From the NCBI GenBank assembly GCA_020638575.1, contig JACKIH010000003.1, forward strand, positions 663,501 to 727,500: a stretch of DNA of 64,000 nt. Direction: 5' to 3'. The notes under the pieces are model-generated. The model ran no database searches and was not told the origin of the DNA. It saw only the letters and a program-made list of their open reading frames with translations. The stretch is from Rhodospirillaceae bacterium. GTDB taxonomy: Bacteria > Pseudomonadota > Alphaproteobacteria > DSM-16000 > Inquilinaceae. Of the stretch, positions 1 through 8,910 are shown piece after piece; the first letter of the stretch is position 1, and the number at the start of each line of letters is the position of its first letter. Position numbers and translations under genes: made by a program.

Positions 1-1
1 C

Positions 2-26
2 CCGGGCGGCGCAATCGGCCGCCCGG
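2..26 (-). terminator. Hairpin after TRAP operon
   Basis: A perfect 9-bp stem (CCGGGCGGC with GCCGCCCGG) and a 7-nt loop lie 12 bp beyond the stop of the TRAP solute-binding gene. There is no clear T tract, so it may be a weak or Rho-assisted terminator. The window edge prevents checking further downstream. Confidence 0.5.
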
Positions 27-38
27 TCGCCTGTCGGC

Positions 39-1040
39 TCAGTTCTCCGCCGCAGCAACCTCGTCGAGGATGGCCTGGCCCCATTCGGTGCCGATGTCCT
101 CCAGGATCTGCGGCCACACTTCCGCGCGCACCGCAGCGGCCATCGCCGCCAGCTCCTCGTCGGACAGCTCGACGATGGTGGTGCCCAGTTCGTCGGCCAA
201 GCGCTGCTCGTTGCGGGCCTGGTCGGCTTCCGCCACCTCCCAGCGGGTCGCCTCGAACGCCTCCGCGGCGGTCCACAAGGCGGCCTGGTCCTCCTCGCTG
301 AGCCCGGCCAGCGACTCATCGGAAATGATCATGTACCAGACTTCGAAGTGGGTATTGGCGGGGATGTAGGTCTGGGTCACGTCGCGGAAGGAGGCGTAGT
401 AGCCTTCGGCCCCGGAGCCGATGACGCCGTCCACCACGCCGGTCTGCACGGCGGTGAAGGCATCGGCGAAGGGGATCGGCGACGGGATGTAGCCCAGCAC
501 CTCGGCGGTGAGCTGGAAGCTGCGGATGCCGGGCACGCGCACCTTGATGCCGTTGTCGACCGAGGGGTCGCCGGGGCTGATGGCCTCGGTGTTGAGCGAG
601 ATGCCGCCGAAATAGACCGGATAGGCCGCCAGCATGGTGATGTTCTGTTCGGAGAACAGCTCGGCCATCACGTCGCGCACCACGCCGTCCGGCCCGTAGA
701 TGGCCTGCGCCTGGTCCCAGCTGCTGGCCATGTAGGGGAACGAGCTGATCTGCATCCGGCGGTCGGCGGCCGCGGCGGCAGGCTGCACCGCCATGTCGAT
801 GGCACCCAGCGAGACGCGCTCCTGCACCGTGGTGTAGTCGCCCAGTGCGGAGGCCGGGAAGATCTCGATGGTCACATCGCCGTCGGTGGCGGCGCTGACG
901 GCATCGGCAAACGCGTTCAGCTCGACATCGATGGTGGCACCCTGCGGGCGTACATGGCTCATGCGCAGGGTCTGCGCCTCGGCAGCGGGCGTGAACGCCA
1001 GCAACGCGGCGGCGGCTGTGGCGAGCATCAGGTGTTTCAT
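39..1040 (-). CDS. TRAP transporter solute-binding protein (DctP family)
   Basis: This is the periplasmic binding protein of a TRAP transporter for a carboxylate or related organic anion, 333 aa. A signal peptide is visible at residues 1-22 (MKHLML, hydrophobic Ala-rich core, AEA-Q cleavage site), followed by the DctP-type fold with TLRMSHVRPQG at the mature N terminus. The ATG at 1040 is chosen because it begins the signal peptide and has GGAGGA about 6 nt upstream; the open frame continues upstream only as a shadow of the permease gene. It is the last gene of the small permease-large permease-binding protein operon, 50 bp after the large permease stop. The ligand cannot be inferred. The family call is firm. 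Confidence 0.93.
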   Translation of the reverse strand: MKHLMLATAAAALLAFTPAAEAQTLRMSHVRPQGATIDVELNAFADAVSAATDGDVTIEIFPASALGDYTTVQERVSLGAIDMAVQPAAAAADRRMQISSFPYMASSWDQAQAIYGPDGVVRDVMAELFSEQNITMLAAYPVYFGGISLNTEAISPGDPSVDNGIKVRVPGIRSFQLTAEVLGYIPSPIPFADAFTAVQTGVVDGVIGSGAEGYYASFRDVTQTYIPANTHFEVWYMIISDESLAGLSEEDQAALWTAAEAFEATRWEVAEADQARNEQRLADELGTTIVELSDEELAAMAAAVRAEVWPQILEDIGTEWGQAILDEVAAAEN

Positions 1041-1090
1041 GTGGTGTCCTCCGAGTTTCGAGTTTGTCGATCTGCTGGGCTTGGATTGGC

Positions 1091-2401
1091 TCAGGGGGCG
1101 ACGGCGTAGCCGAAGAGCCGCGGCAGGAAGAGCGAGACGTCCGACCAGAAGGAGGTCAGGAAGACCACCGGCACATAGCCGAGCAGGATCAGCTTCATGG
1201 CCGGCGGGATCACCTTGGTGACCTTCACGTTGCCGATGCGCGCGCCGAGATAGAGGATCGAGGCGTAGGGCGGGGTGACGCCGCCCATGGCGGTGTTGAC
1301 GCCCATGATCGCGGCGAACTGCACCGGGCTGACGTCGATCGCCTGCATCAGCGGCAGCAGCAGCGGCCCGAGCAGGATGATCGAGGTGGCGTCGTTCACC
1401 ACCATGCCCACCAGGAACAAGAGGATGTTGATGAGGATCAGCAGCACCACGCGGTTTTCGGTGATGGCGAAGATGCCCTGCACCAGGTGCTGCGGGATGC
1501 TCTCGTAGACGAACATCTGGCTGAGGATCATGGAGAACAGGATCATCATCATGATCGCGCCGACGGCAGTGGCGGCTTCCTTGCCGGCGGCCACGAAGCT
1601 CGGCACCGTCAGGCCCTTGTAGATGAAGAAGCCGACGGGAACGGAGTAGATGACGGCCACGGCAGCCGCCTCCGTCGGGGTCATCACGCCGCCGTAGATC
1701 CCGCCCAGGATGATGATCGGCATGAGCAGGGCCGGGAACGCGTGCACGCCGCGCCGTCCGACTTCGCGCGACAGCCCCTTGAAGGTGGGCTTTTCGTCCA
1801 GGATCAGATCGAACTTGCGGCTCATCCACAGGTTGATGATCGAGAACGACGTCATGATCAGCAGGCCCGGCACCAGGGTGGCCAGGAAGCAGGCGAGGAT
1901 CGAGGTATCGGTGACCCAGCCGAAGATGATCATGGTGACCGAGGGCGGGATCAGCAGGCCGAGGATCGAGGAGTTGGCGATCAGGGCCGTGGCATAGGCC
2001 CGCGGGTAGCCGCGCTTTTCCATCTCCGGGATCAGCAGCGGGCCGATGGCGGCGATGCCGGTAAGGCCGGAGCCGGAGATGGCGCCGATCACGGCACACG
2101 ACACGGCGGCCACCACCCCCAGGCCGCCGCGGATGTGGCCGATGAAGGCATTGACGAAGCGCAGGAGCGATCCTGCGATGCCGCTTTCCGACATGATGGT
2201 GCCGGCCAGCACGAACAGCGGAATGGCCAGCAGCACCGGGTTGGCGAGCTGCTGGAAGCCCCACAGCATCATGCCGCGCATGGTGACGTCGCCGACGAAG
2301 TACATGACCATCAGCGCCGAGCCGAAGCAGTAGGGCAGCGGCACGCCGAGCGTCAGCGTCAGGACCAGCAGGGCGATGGCGAGCAGGGCGACCTCAACCA
2401 T
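1091..2401 (-). CDS. TRAP transporter large permease (DctM)
   Basis: This is the large membrane subunit of a TRAP transporter, 436 aa, the usual length for DctM. The protein is a string of hydrophobic helices starting with MVEVALLAIALLVL, and contains family-typical stretches such as PLFVLAGTIM, SGSGLTGIAAIGPLLIPEM, TPTEAAAVAV and a Gly-rich MGVNTAMGGVTPP loop near the C terminus. It catalyses sodium-driven uptake together with the small subunit and the periplasmic protein encoded downstream. Its start overlaps the end of the small permease gene by 8 bp, indicating translational coupling. Confidence 0.95.
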   Translation of the reverse strand: MVEVALLAIALLVLTLTLGVPLPYCFGSALMVMYFVGDVTMRGMMLWGFQQLANPVLLAIPLFVLAGTIMSESGIAGSLLRFVNAFIGHIRGGLGVVAAVSCAVIGAISGSGLTGIAAIGPLLIPEMEKRGYPRAYATALIANSSILGLLIPPSVTMIIFGWVTDTSILACFLATLVPGLLIMTSFSIINLWMSRKFDLILDEKPTFKGLSREVGRRGVHAFPALLMPIIILGGIYGGVMTPTEAAAVAVIYSVPVGFFIYKGLTVPSFVAAGKEAATAVGAIMMMILFSMILSQMFVYESIPQHLVQGIFAITENRVVLLILINILLFLVGMVVNDATSIILLGPLLLPLMQAIDVSPVQFAAIMGVNTAMGGVTPPYASILYLGARIGNVKVTKVIPPAMKLILLGYVPVVFLTSFWSDVSLFLPRLFGYAVAP

Positions 2402-2882
2402 CGATGTGCACTCCCCCGCCGAAGCTGCGGCCGAAGCTGCGGACGTGGGTGAGCAAATGCCAGCAGGAGTAGAGGATCATCAGCGCCAGCCCGACCAGCA
2501 GCGCGATGTCGGAATAGAAGGTCGGGATGTACAGCGTCGGGCTCTCGCGCCAGGTGCGCCAGGCGTATTCCGTATAGTCCCACGCCCAGATCAGCAGCCA
2601 CACGCCGATGATCAGGCTGATGATCTCGCCGACGATGGCCAGGATCTTGTGGCCGCGTTCGGTCTTGATGAAGATTTCCAGAACATTGGCGCGAATATGG
2701 GTGTTTTCGCGCGAGGCATTGACCGATCCCAGGATGTAAAGCCACAGGGTGGGATACAGCATCACGTCTTCCAGCCCCAACACCGGGACTTGTAGGACGT
2801 AGCGCGTGATCACTTGGACAAACTGGCCAAGGGCCACCAGGCCGATCAAAGCGGTCAGCGTGTATTTCGCCAATGTGTCCAT
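2394..2882 (-). CDS. TRAP transporter small permease (DctQ)
   Basis: This is the small four-helix membrane subunit of the TRAP transporter, 162 aa from the chosen start. Hydrophobic segments include YTLTALIGLVALGQFV, the GEIISLIIGVWLLIWAW helix and IALLVGLALMILYSCW; the segment VMLYPTLWLYILGSVNASREN is typical of DctQ. The ATG at 2882 is preferred over an upstream in-frame start at 2912 because it has a GGAGGGG ribosome-binding site immediately upstream. It is the first gene of the operon, divergent from the LysR gene with about 115 bp between them. Confidence 0.9.
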   Translation of the reverse strand: MDTLAKYTLTALIGLVALGQFVQVITRYVLQVPVLGLEDVMLYPTLWLYILGSVNASRENTHIRANVLEIFIKTERGHKILAIVGEIISLIIGVWLLIWAWDYTEYAWRTWRESPTLYIPTFYSDIALLVGLALMILYSCWHLLTHVRSFGRSFGGGVHIDG

Positions 2883-2941
2883 GACCCCTCCCGCTCCAGC
2901 GGGCGCGGCCACCGGATCGGTTAGATCTCACTGGACATAAT

Positions 2942-2991
2942 CCATAAATTCAATGTTAAAAATATTGTAACTCGATAAATCCAATTTATGG
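2942..2991. promoter_or_regulatory. Nested inverted repeats between TRAP operon and LysR gene
   Basis: The AT-rich divergent intergenic region carries an outer perfect 9-bp inverted repeat, CCATAAATT (2942-2950) with AATTTATGG (2983-2991). Inside it is a near-perfect dyad, CAATGTTAAAAATATTG (2951-2967). Position and shape fit binding sites for the divergently encoded LysR regulator. The assignment to that regulator is inference. Confidence 0.55.
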
Positions 2992-2997
2992 GATGCG

Positions 2998-3930
2998 ATG
3001 CACCTCTCGTTCCGCCAAGTGGTTACCTTTCGCGAGGTCATGCGCTCGGGCTCCATCTCCCAGGCGGCGCGCACCGTCGGGCGCACCCAGCCGGCCGTCA
3101 GCACGATGATCGCCACCCTGGAGAACCAGCTCGGCTTCAAACTGTTCGTGCGCGAACAGGGCCGGCTGACGCCGACGCCGGAAGCCCACTTCTTCCTGGA
3201 GGAGTGCGAGGAGATCCTGAACCGACTGGAACGCACCGAGCGGACCATGAGCCGCATCCGCGCGCTCCAGGCCGGCAAGCTGCGCATCGCCTGCCACCCG
3301 GCTTCCGCCGGCCTGTTCATGCCGCGCCTGCTGACGCAGTTCATGAAAGACCGGGACGGGCTGGAGGTGGCCCTGATCATGCGCTCTTCGGTGGTGATCG
3401 AGGACCTGATCGCCTCCCAGCAGTTCGACATCGGGTTTGCCGAAACGCCGTCGCCGCGCGCCTCCATCGACCAGACGGATTTCGACCTGGAGAGCGTCTG
3501 CGTGGTGCCGGCCGACGACCCGCTGGCCTCGGCTGCCGAGATCACGCCGGACGACCTCGACGGCCAGCCGATGGCCGTGTTCTTCGCCGAGCATTCCTCG
3601 GCGGCGCAAACCGGGGCCGCCTTCGCGTCCGCCGGCCGCCGCCTGAACAAGCGGGTGGAGCTGCGCACCTCCCTGCCCGGCCTGCAGTTCGTCGCCGCCG
3701 GCATCTGCTACATGATCTGCGACATGGTCACGGCCTACAGCCACCTGCTGCTCAGCCAGGCGGCGGAGAACTTGGCGATCCGCCGCTTCCGCCCGCGCAT
3801 CTCCGGCAGCATCTCCATCCTCACGCCGGGCTATGTCACAAAGTCCCTGGCGGCGACGGCGTTCATCGCCGACCTCACCCGCGGCGTCGACGCCATGCAG
3901 CGGGAGGTGGAGCGGGTGATCGCACGCTGA
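2998..3930 (+). CDS. LysR-family transcriptional regulator
   Basis: This DNA-binding regulator has 310 aa, typical LysR length. The N-terminal winged helix-turn-helix is plain: FRQVVTFREVMRSGSISQAA, then RTQPAVSTMIATLENQLGFKLF, followed by the periplasmic-binding-like effector domain from about residue 95 (GKLRIACHPASAG). It is divergent from the TRAP operon, the usual layout for a LysR protein that controls its neighbour in response to the transported compound. The start is the ATG that begins the helix-turn-helix domain; the ribosome-binding site is weak. The regulated target is inferred from layout only. Confidence 0.93.
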   Translation: MHLSFRQVVTFREVMRSGSISQAARTVGRTQPAVSTMIATLENQLGFKLFVREQGRLTPTPEAHFFLEECEEILNRLERTERTMSRIRALQAGKLRIACHPASAGLFMPRLLTQFMKDRDGLEVALIMRSSVVIEDLIASQQFDIGFAETPSPRASIDQTDFDLESVCVVPADDPLASAAEITPDDLDGQPMAVFFAEHSSAAQTGAAFASAGRRLNKRVELRTSLPGLQFVAAGICYMICDMVTAYSHLLLSQAAENLAIRRFRPRISGSISILTPGYVTKSLAATAFIADLTRGVDAMQREVERVIAR

Positions 3931-3956
3931 ACGCCCGCTCCCGGTCCGACCCTGGG

Positions 3957-5075
3957 CTAGTCCGCCATGGCCGCGATGGGATCGGCGTAGGGGTAGCCCA
4001 GTGCCTCGGCCACCGCCCGGTGGGTGACCTTGCCGCGATGCACGTTCAGCCCTTCGCAGAAGCCGGGGTTGGCGTCCAGTGCTGCCCGGTAGCCCTTGTC
4101 CGCCAGGGCCAGCGCGTAGGGCAGCGTGACGTTGTTGAGCGCGTAGGTGGAGGTGTTGGGTACCGCCCCCGGCATGTTGGCCACGCAGTAGTGCACCACG
4201 CCGTCGACCACGTAGGTCGGCTCGGCATGGGTGGTGGGCCGCGAGGTCTCGAAGCACCCGCCCTGGTCGATGGCGACGTCGACCAGCACCGAGCCGGGCC
4301 GCATGCCAGCGACCATCTTGGCGGTTACCAGTTTCGGCGCGCCGGCACCGGCGATCAGCACCGCCCCCACCACCATGTCGGCCTGCAACACCAGGTCTTC
4401 CAGCGCCGCCCGCGTGGAGTAGACGGTCTTGAGCGCCGATCCGAAGCGCTGGGAGAGGCGGCCGAGCACGTCGACGCTGCGGTCCAGCACGGTCACGTCG
4501 GCCCCCATGCCGAGCGCCATCTGGATGGCGTTCTCGCCGACCACGCCGCCGCCGATCACCACCACCTTGGCCGGCGCCACGCCGGGCACGCCGCCCAGCA
4601 GAATGCCCTTGCCGCCGTGCGCCCGCTCCAGCGCGTAAGCACCGGCCTGGATCGACAGGCGCCCCGCCACCTGCGACATGGGGGCCAGCAGCGGCAGGTG
4701 GCCGTGGCCGTCCGTCACCGTCTCGTAGGCGATGCAGACGGCACCGCTGTCCACCAGATCGCGGGCCTGCGCCGGGTCGGGCGCCAGGTGCAGATAGGTG
4801 AACAGGATCTGGCCTTCGCGCAACATCCTGCGTTCCCCGGCCTGCGGCTCCTTCACCTTCACGATCATGTCCGCCCACGCGAAAACCTCCGCCGCGGACG
4901 CGGCGATCTCCGCCCCCACGGCGCGGTAGGCGGCGTCGTCGCAGCCGATCCCGGTGCCGGCCCCCGTCTCCACCAGCACGTCGTGGCCGTGCGCCTTGAA
5001 TTCCTTGGCACTGTCCGGTGTCAGGCCGACCCGGTATTCGTGGACCTTGATCTCCTTCGGAACGCCGATGCGCAT
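3957..5075 (-). CDS. ald: Alanine dehydrogenase
   Basis: Catalyses reversible oxidative deamination of L-alanine to pyruvate and ammonia with NAD. The 372-aa length and the start MRIGVPKEIKVHEYRVGLTP are characteristic. The substrate-domain segments MIVKVKEP and LFTYLHLAPD contain the conserved Lys and His, and the NAD-binding loop VVIGGGVVGENA follows at about residue 170. The C-terminal MPGAVPNTSTYALNN motif is also typical. It is divergent from an Lrp/AsnC regulator gene 155 bp away, the common arrangement in which an Lrp-type protein controls alanine catabolism. A sodium:alanine-type symporter gene lies 5.5 kb further on. Confidence 0.97.
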   Translation of the reverse strand: MRIGVPKEIKVHEYRVGLTPDSAKEFKAHGHDVLVETGAGTGIGCDDAAYRAVGAEIAASAAEVFAWADMIVKVKEPQAGERRMLREGQILFTYLHLAPDPAQARDLVDSGAVCIAYETVTDGHGHLPLLAPMSQVAGRLSIQAGAYALERAHGGKGILLGGVPGVAPAKVVVIGGGVVGENAIQMALGMGADVTVLDRSVDVLGRLSQRFGSALKTVYSTRAALEDLVLQADMVVGAVLIAGAGAPKLVTAKMVAGMRPGSVLVDVAIDQGGCFETSRPTTHAEPTYVVDGVVHYCVANMPGAVPNTSTYALNNVTLPYALALADKGYRAALDANPGFCEGLNVHRGKVTHRAVAEALGYPYADPIAAMAD

Positions 5076-5230
5076 GGTTTCCCCCCAAGTGTTCTGGCCA
5101 CGGGCTTGCTTGCCCGCTGCAGTAAAAATAGCTCGGAGGAGCGGTACAGGTCTTTGCGAAGTTCGGCCGCAGGTCCCATGGCGATTGCAGGATCTTGCGC
5201 ATCTTGGCCGATCGACCGAATAGTCTGCGC

Positions 5231-5689
5231 ATGATCGACCTGGATGCCGTGGATCGTAAGATCCTGAACCTGCTGCAGGCGGACGGCCGCATGACCAACG
5301 CGGAGCTGGCCGAGCGCATCCACCTGTCGCCTTCGGCCTGCCTCAGGCGCGTGCGCCGGCTGGAGGACACGGGCATCATCGGCCATTACGCCATGATCGT
5401 CGACGAGGCCACCGCCGGCCGCACCTGCAACGTCTTCCTGGAAGTCACGCTCAACAGCCAGACCGAGGAGGCGCTGGCGGCGTTCGAGGAGGCCGCCGTG
5501 GAGTGCCCCGACGTCATGGCGTGCTACCTGATGTCGGGCGATGCCGACTACCTGCTGCACGTGGTGGTGGCCGACACCTCGGACTACGAGCGCGTGCACA
5601 AGCTGGTGGCTCGCCTGCCGGGGTTGGCGCGCACCCGCTCCAGCTTCGTGCTGCGCAAGGTGTGCAAACGCTCGACCATCGCGTTCTGA
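5231..5689 (+). CDS. Lrp/AsnC-family regulator, probably of ald
   Basis: This is a 152-aa feast/famine regulator. The N-terminal helix-turn-helix reads LDAVDRKILNLLQADGRMTN then LAERIHLSPSACLRRVRRLE, followed by the C-terminal RAM ligand-binding domain (about residues 65-150, with DVMACYLMSGDADYLLHVVV). The ATG at 5231 is preferred over an in-frame TTG at 5195 because it starts exactly at the conserved MIDLDAVDRKIL segment. The divergent neighbour is alanine dehydrogenase, so control of ald by alanine is the likely role; that is inference from synteny. Confidence 0.93.
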   Translation: MIDLDAVDRKILNLLQADGRMTNAELAERIHLSPSACLRRVRRLEDTGIIGHYAMIVDEATAGRTCNVFLEVTLNSQTEEALAAFEEAAVECPDVMACYLMSGDADYLLHVVVADTSDYERVHKLVARLPGLARTRSSFVLRKVCKRSTIAF

Positions 5690-5841
5690 GGGGCGGCGAA
5701 CGAGGAGGCGCCGGGCCGGGCAGTTCCCATGCCCGTCACCAGTCCCTTTGCGTCGACCGCCCATACCCCACGGCTGCCCTGGGCGGTGCCCCGGATGTAG
5801 CGCGGCGAACGCGGTCCAATGGAGGGTATCGATGAAATTCT

Positions 5842-5917
<76 letters not shown>

Positions 5918-6096
5918 CAACCAAGACCGGAACAATTAAGTGCCCCGGCCCATCGGCGCAAGGGCCTCGGCGCTGCCGAACGGCTGCAATGCGCCGCTGC
6001 GGGCGGGGTCGGGTCGCACCGGGAGCGGACAAACAAGGTCGCCGGACGGACGATCCCCGCCGCCTCAAAGTCCTTTCGCCTTTGGCGGAATCGGTT

Positions 6097-6168
6097 CCGG
6101 CCCTCTCCCCCGCCTGGCCACGCAATCGTTTACAATGGCTTGGGTGGCCAGGCGGGGGAGAGGGCTGG
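6097..6168. repeat. Intergenic hairpin repeat, copy A
   Basis: The arm CCCTCTCCCCCGCCTGGCCA (6101-6120) pairs perfectly with 6145-6164, with a loop of about 22 nt; the stem extends a few pairs further out with a wobble. The flanking block CGGTTCCGGCCC and the arm sequence recur in three other intergenic regions (around 8820, 10400 and 25600). It lies just beyond the stop of the DivL-like gene, so it may also act as a transcript end. Confidence 0.7.
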
Positions 6169-6190
6169 TGCCGTCAAAACTTGAAACGCC

Positions 6191-8593
6191 CTACCCGCTG
6201 GCCTCGCCGACTGCCCGCAAGGCCGGGCTGGACGCCTGGGGAACCGGCGCCGCCGGTACCGCCGCGTCGCTCACGGGCACGCGCAGGGGCAGCACGCACG
6301 ACACCGTGGTGCCGCGTCCGGGCACGCTTTCCAGCGCCACGCTGCCGCCGTGCAGCTCGATGATGCTCTTCACCAGCGACAGGCCCAGCCCGGCCCCGCC
6401 GCGCCGGCCGGCTGCCTTGGCGCGCTCGAACCGGCCGAACACCCGCTCGTGGTCGGCCGCGGAGATGCCGACGCCGGTGTCGGACACCGCCAGCACCACC
6501 CCGTCGTCGTGGCGTACCGCCGACAGCCGGATGCGCCCGCCCTCCGGCGTGAACTTCACGGCGTTGCTGACCAGGTTGTAGATCGCCTGTTTCAGCCGCC
6601 GCTCGTCGCCCTCGATGCTGCCGAAATCGCCCGGGCAGTCCATCTCCAAGGTGAGTTGCTGGGCGCCCGCCCAGTCGCGCGCCAGGTCGTAGACGCCTTG
6701 GAGGAGGTGCGGCACGTCGACCTCGCCCACAGCCAGTTCCATGTAGCCGGCTTCGATGGTGGCGATGTCCAGGATGTCGTTGATCAGCGACAGGAGCTGG
6801 CGCGAGGCATCGGCGATGGAGGCGGCGTAGCCGAGCTGGCGTTCGTTGAGCGACCCGAAATACTGGTTGGTGAGGATTTCCGCGAACCCGAGGATGGCGT
6901 TGAGCGGCGTACGGAGCTGGTAGGAAACGTTGGCGATGAACTCCGACTTCAGCCGGTCGGCGGTTTCCAGCGCCCGGTTGCTGGCCCGCAGCGCCTGCTC
7001 GATGGTCACCGAGTCGGTGACGTCCTGGTAGCTGTTGAGCACGCTGCCGTCCGACAGCGGCACCGTGCGGTAGTCGATCACCGTGCCGTCGGCGCGATTC
7101 AGCCGCATGCGCGTCGTCTCGCGGTCGAGCGCATGGCCCACCAGGCCCTCGCGCATCTCCTGCCAGGTGCCGTCGTGGCTGTAGAGGCCATGGGCAGCAT
7201 CCAGCACCTCGCGCACATGCGGGCGGCCGGCCAGCAGGTCCGCGTCGAGCCGCCACAACCGGGCATAGGCCGGGTTGCTGAGCTGCAGCCGGCCGTCGCC
7301 ACCGAACACGGCGAGCCCTTCGGCCAGGTTGTCGAGGCTCTCCCGCTGCACGGCGATCAGCGTGTTGTAGTTGCGCTCCAGCGTCAGCTCGGAGGTCACG
7401 TCCTCCTGCACGAACATCAACCCGCCCAGCGGGTGGGGGGCCACCACCGAGCGCAGGGTGGTGCCGTCGGGCAGGTGCATCAGGTCTTCCACCGGATCGA
7501 TGAGCGACTGGAAGAGCCGGGTCTGCTCATCGCGGAAGGCGCGGAAGTCGGTGTATTCCGGCAGGCGGCGGCGTTCGCGCAGCACCTCCAGCACGTCGAC
7601 CAGCGTTGGCCGGGTTTCCAGCCACGCCTCGTCGAGCTGCCAGAGTGCCGCATAGGCTTGGTTGTAGAAGGTCAGGTGCTGGTCGGGGCCGTAAACGGCG
7701 ATGGCCGAGCGCAGGGTTTCCAGCATCTCGGTGGTGGCGGCCCGGTGGCGTTCCAGATCGGCCCTGGCATCGTCCGTCGCGGTGACGTCGACCGCGACGC
7801 CGCGGGTGGCGACGCCGGCGGCCACCAGGCGCGGATCGGTTTCCGCGGTTTCCGTGACCATCAGGCTACGCCGCTCGCCGCCGATCACCGTGTGGTGGCT
7901 TTCGCGCACCGGCCCTCCGGCCCGCCGGGCAGCGGCGGCCAGGGCCGTGGCGGCATCGTGCACCGGGCCCGACAGCAGCTCCACCTGCCCCGCCAGCACG
8001 TCGTCCACCGAGGCGTCGACCCGGCGTGCATAGCCCGACGACACCGCCACCAGCCGGCCCTCGCCGTCGCGCAGCCAGGTTGGCGCATCGGCCGTGTCCA
8101 GCATGGCCTCCAGCCGGGCGAAGCGGCATTGCAGGCCCTGCAGGGCGGCTGTAAGGGCCTCGATCTGCGAATTGGCGTGGTCAAGCCGGCCGACCAGGGC
8201 GGAGATGTTGGTGGCCAGCAGCAGCGTGCTGCCCGGCGCCACCGGGTCGGCCACGGCGGCGAGTTGCAGGGTGCGGCCCCCGTCCGGTGCGGTGAGGTGC
8301 ACCGGCCCGTCGGCCGTCTCGGCCGCGTGGGCAGCCATCTGGCCGGCGGTCTCGGCACTGGCCAGCGCGCCCACGGGGTGGCCTGCGCCATCGGTGAGCG
8401 GGACGAGCCCGCCTTCCGGCCGCCAGCGGGCGAGGGCCAACGGCAAGGCGGCGAGGCGTCGGTTGAGCAGATCCAGGTCGCCGGCCAGTTCGGCCGCGCG
8501 CGCCTCGGCGAAGCCCAGCCGATGGCTGAGATAGGCCGCGACACCCGCTCCGGCGGCCACCGCCACGGCCAGCAGAATCCAGGCGATCACCAC
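6191..8593 (-). CDS. divL: DivL-like sensor kinase with Tyr at the phosphoacceptor site
   Basis: An 800-aa membrane-anchored multi-PAS histidine-kinase-family protein. One N-terminal transmembrane segment (residues 2-22) is followed by a coiled region, PAS-like domains (about 150-540), a DHp domain and an HATPase_c domain with N (LVSNAVKF), G1 (DTGVGI) and G2 (GGAGLGLSLVK) boxes. The usual DHp phosphoacceptor His is Tyr: the segment reads FIANVSYQLRTPLNAILGF with Tyr558, codon at 6920-6922. This is the hallmark of Caulobacter DivL, a cell-cycle regulator that acts on the CckA-CtrA pathway. Its place beside ahcY also fits alphaproteobacterial DivL genes. The start is GTG; no better ATG is visible. 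Another PAS kinase with secondary Tyr substitution cannot be excluded. Confidence 0.82.
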   Translation of the reverse strand: MVIAWILLAVAVAAGAGVAAYLSHRLGFAEARAAELAGDLDLLNRRLAALPLALARWRPEGGLVPLTDGAGHPVGALASAETAGQMAAHAAETADGPVHLTAPDGGRTLQLAAVADPVAPGSTLLLATNISALVGRLDHANSQIEALTAALQGLQCRFARLEAMLDTADAPTWLRDGEGRLVAVSSGYARRVDASVDDVLAGQVELLSGPVHDAATALAAAARRAGGPVRESHHTVIGGERRSLMVTETAETDPRLVAAGVATRGVAVDVTATDDARADLERHRAATTEMLETLRSAIAVYGPDQHLTFYNQAYAALWQLDEAWLETRPTLVDVLEVLRERRRLPEYTDFRAFRDEQTRLFQSLIDPVEDLMHLPDGTTLRSVVAPHPLGGLMFVQEDVTSELTLERNYNTLIAVQRESLDNLAEGLAVFGGDGRLQLSNPAYARLWRLDADLLAGRPHVREVLDAAHGLYSHDGTWQEMREGLVGHALDRETTRMRLNRADGTVIDYRTVPLSDGSVLNSYQDVTDSVTIEQALRASNRALETADRLKSEFIANVSYQLRTPLNAILGFAEILTNQYFGSLNERQLGYAASIADASRQLLSLINDILDIATIEAGYMELAVGEVDVPHLLQGVYDLARDWAGAQQLTLEMDCPGDFGSIEGDERRLKQAIYNLVSNAVKFTPEGGRIRLSAVRHDDGVVLAVSDTGVGISAADHERVFGRFERAKAAGRRGGAGLGLSLVKSIIELHGGSVALESVPGRGTTVSCVLPLRVPVSDAAVPAAPVPQASSPALRAVGEASG

Positions 8594-8910
8594 CGCCGCT
8601 CCCCGGGCCGGTACGGCGCTGCCCGCAGCCCCGGCGTCCGCCGCGAGCCGGCCGGGTTCCCCCGGGGCGCCTGCTGCACCCGTGCTGAGATCAGGGGCTG
8701 CATCACCGGCGCCAGGCTCCCGTCAAAATGGCGAAGGGGCTGAGCGTAGCATGGCGGTCCGGCCAGCGCGACCGGCTGGCCGGTGCCTCTCCAAGGGTCG
8801 GCCTCTGCGCCCGCCCGCACCCTCACCCGGCCACCCAACGAAGATATGCTGATTGGGCTGGCCGAGCTGGGGTGTGGGCTGGAACCGAGCCGAAAAGGCG
8901 CGAAGGCGCC
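8594..8910. other. Intergenic region between divL-like gene and ahcY
   Basis: This 317-bp stretch has no convincing gene. It contains copy B of the hairpin repeat (about 8819-8910) next to the ahcY stop. The part nearest 8594 is the upstream region of the divL-like gene; no strong promoter hexamers stand out. Confidence 0.6.
8819..8910. repeat. Intergenic hairpin repeat, copy B
   Basis: Inverted arms (CCCGGCCACCCAA near 8826-8838 against TTGGGCTGGCCG near 8853) flank a short loop. On the minus strand the adjoining block reads CGGTTCCAGCCCACACCCC, which matches copy A (CGGTTCCGGCCCTCTCCCCC). The arms are less perfect than in copy A. Confidence 0.6.

Noticed and set aside
39..2264. Extension of the TRAP binding-protein frame to 2264
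   Set aside because: The extra 408 residues are an out-of-frame shadow of the permease gene. The signal peptide at 1040 and its ribosome-binding site fix the true start.
1064..2452. Open frame of 462 codons opposite the TRAP large permease gene
   Set aside because: It is a His/Asp/Gln-rich antisense shadow of a well-supported membrane protein gene, caused by high GC content.
2986..5379. Open frame of 797 codons on the minus strand across the LysR and ald genes
   Set aside because: It has no recognisable domain and overlaps two firm genes in other frames; composition is Arg/Gly-rich as expected of a shadow.
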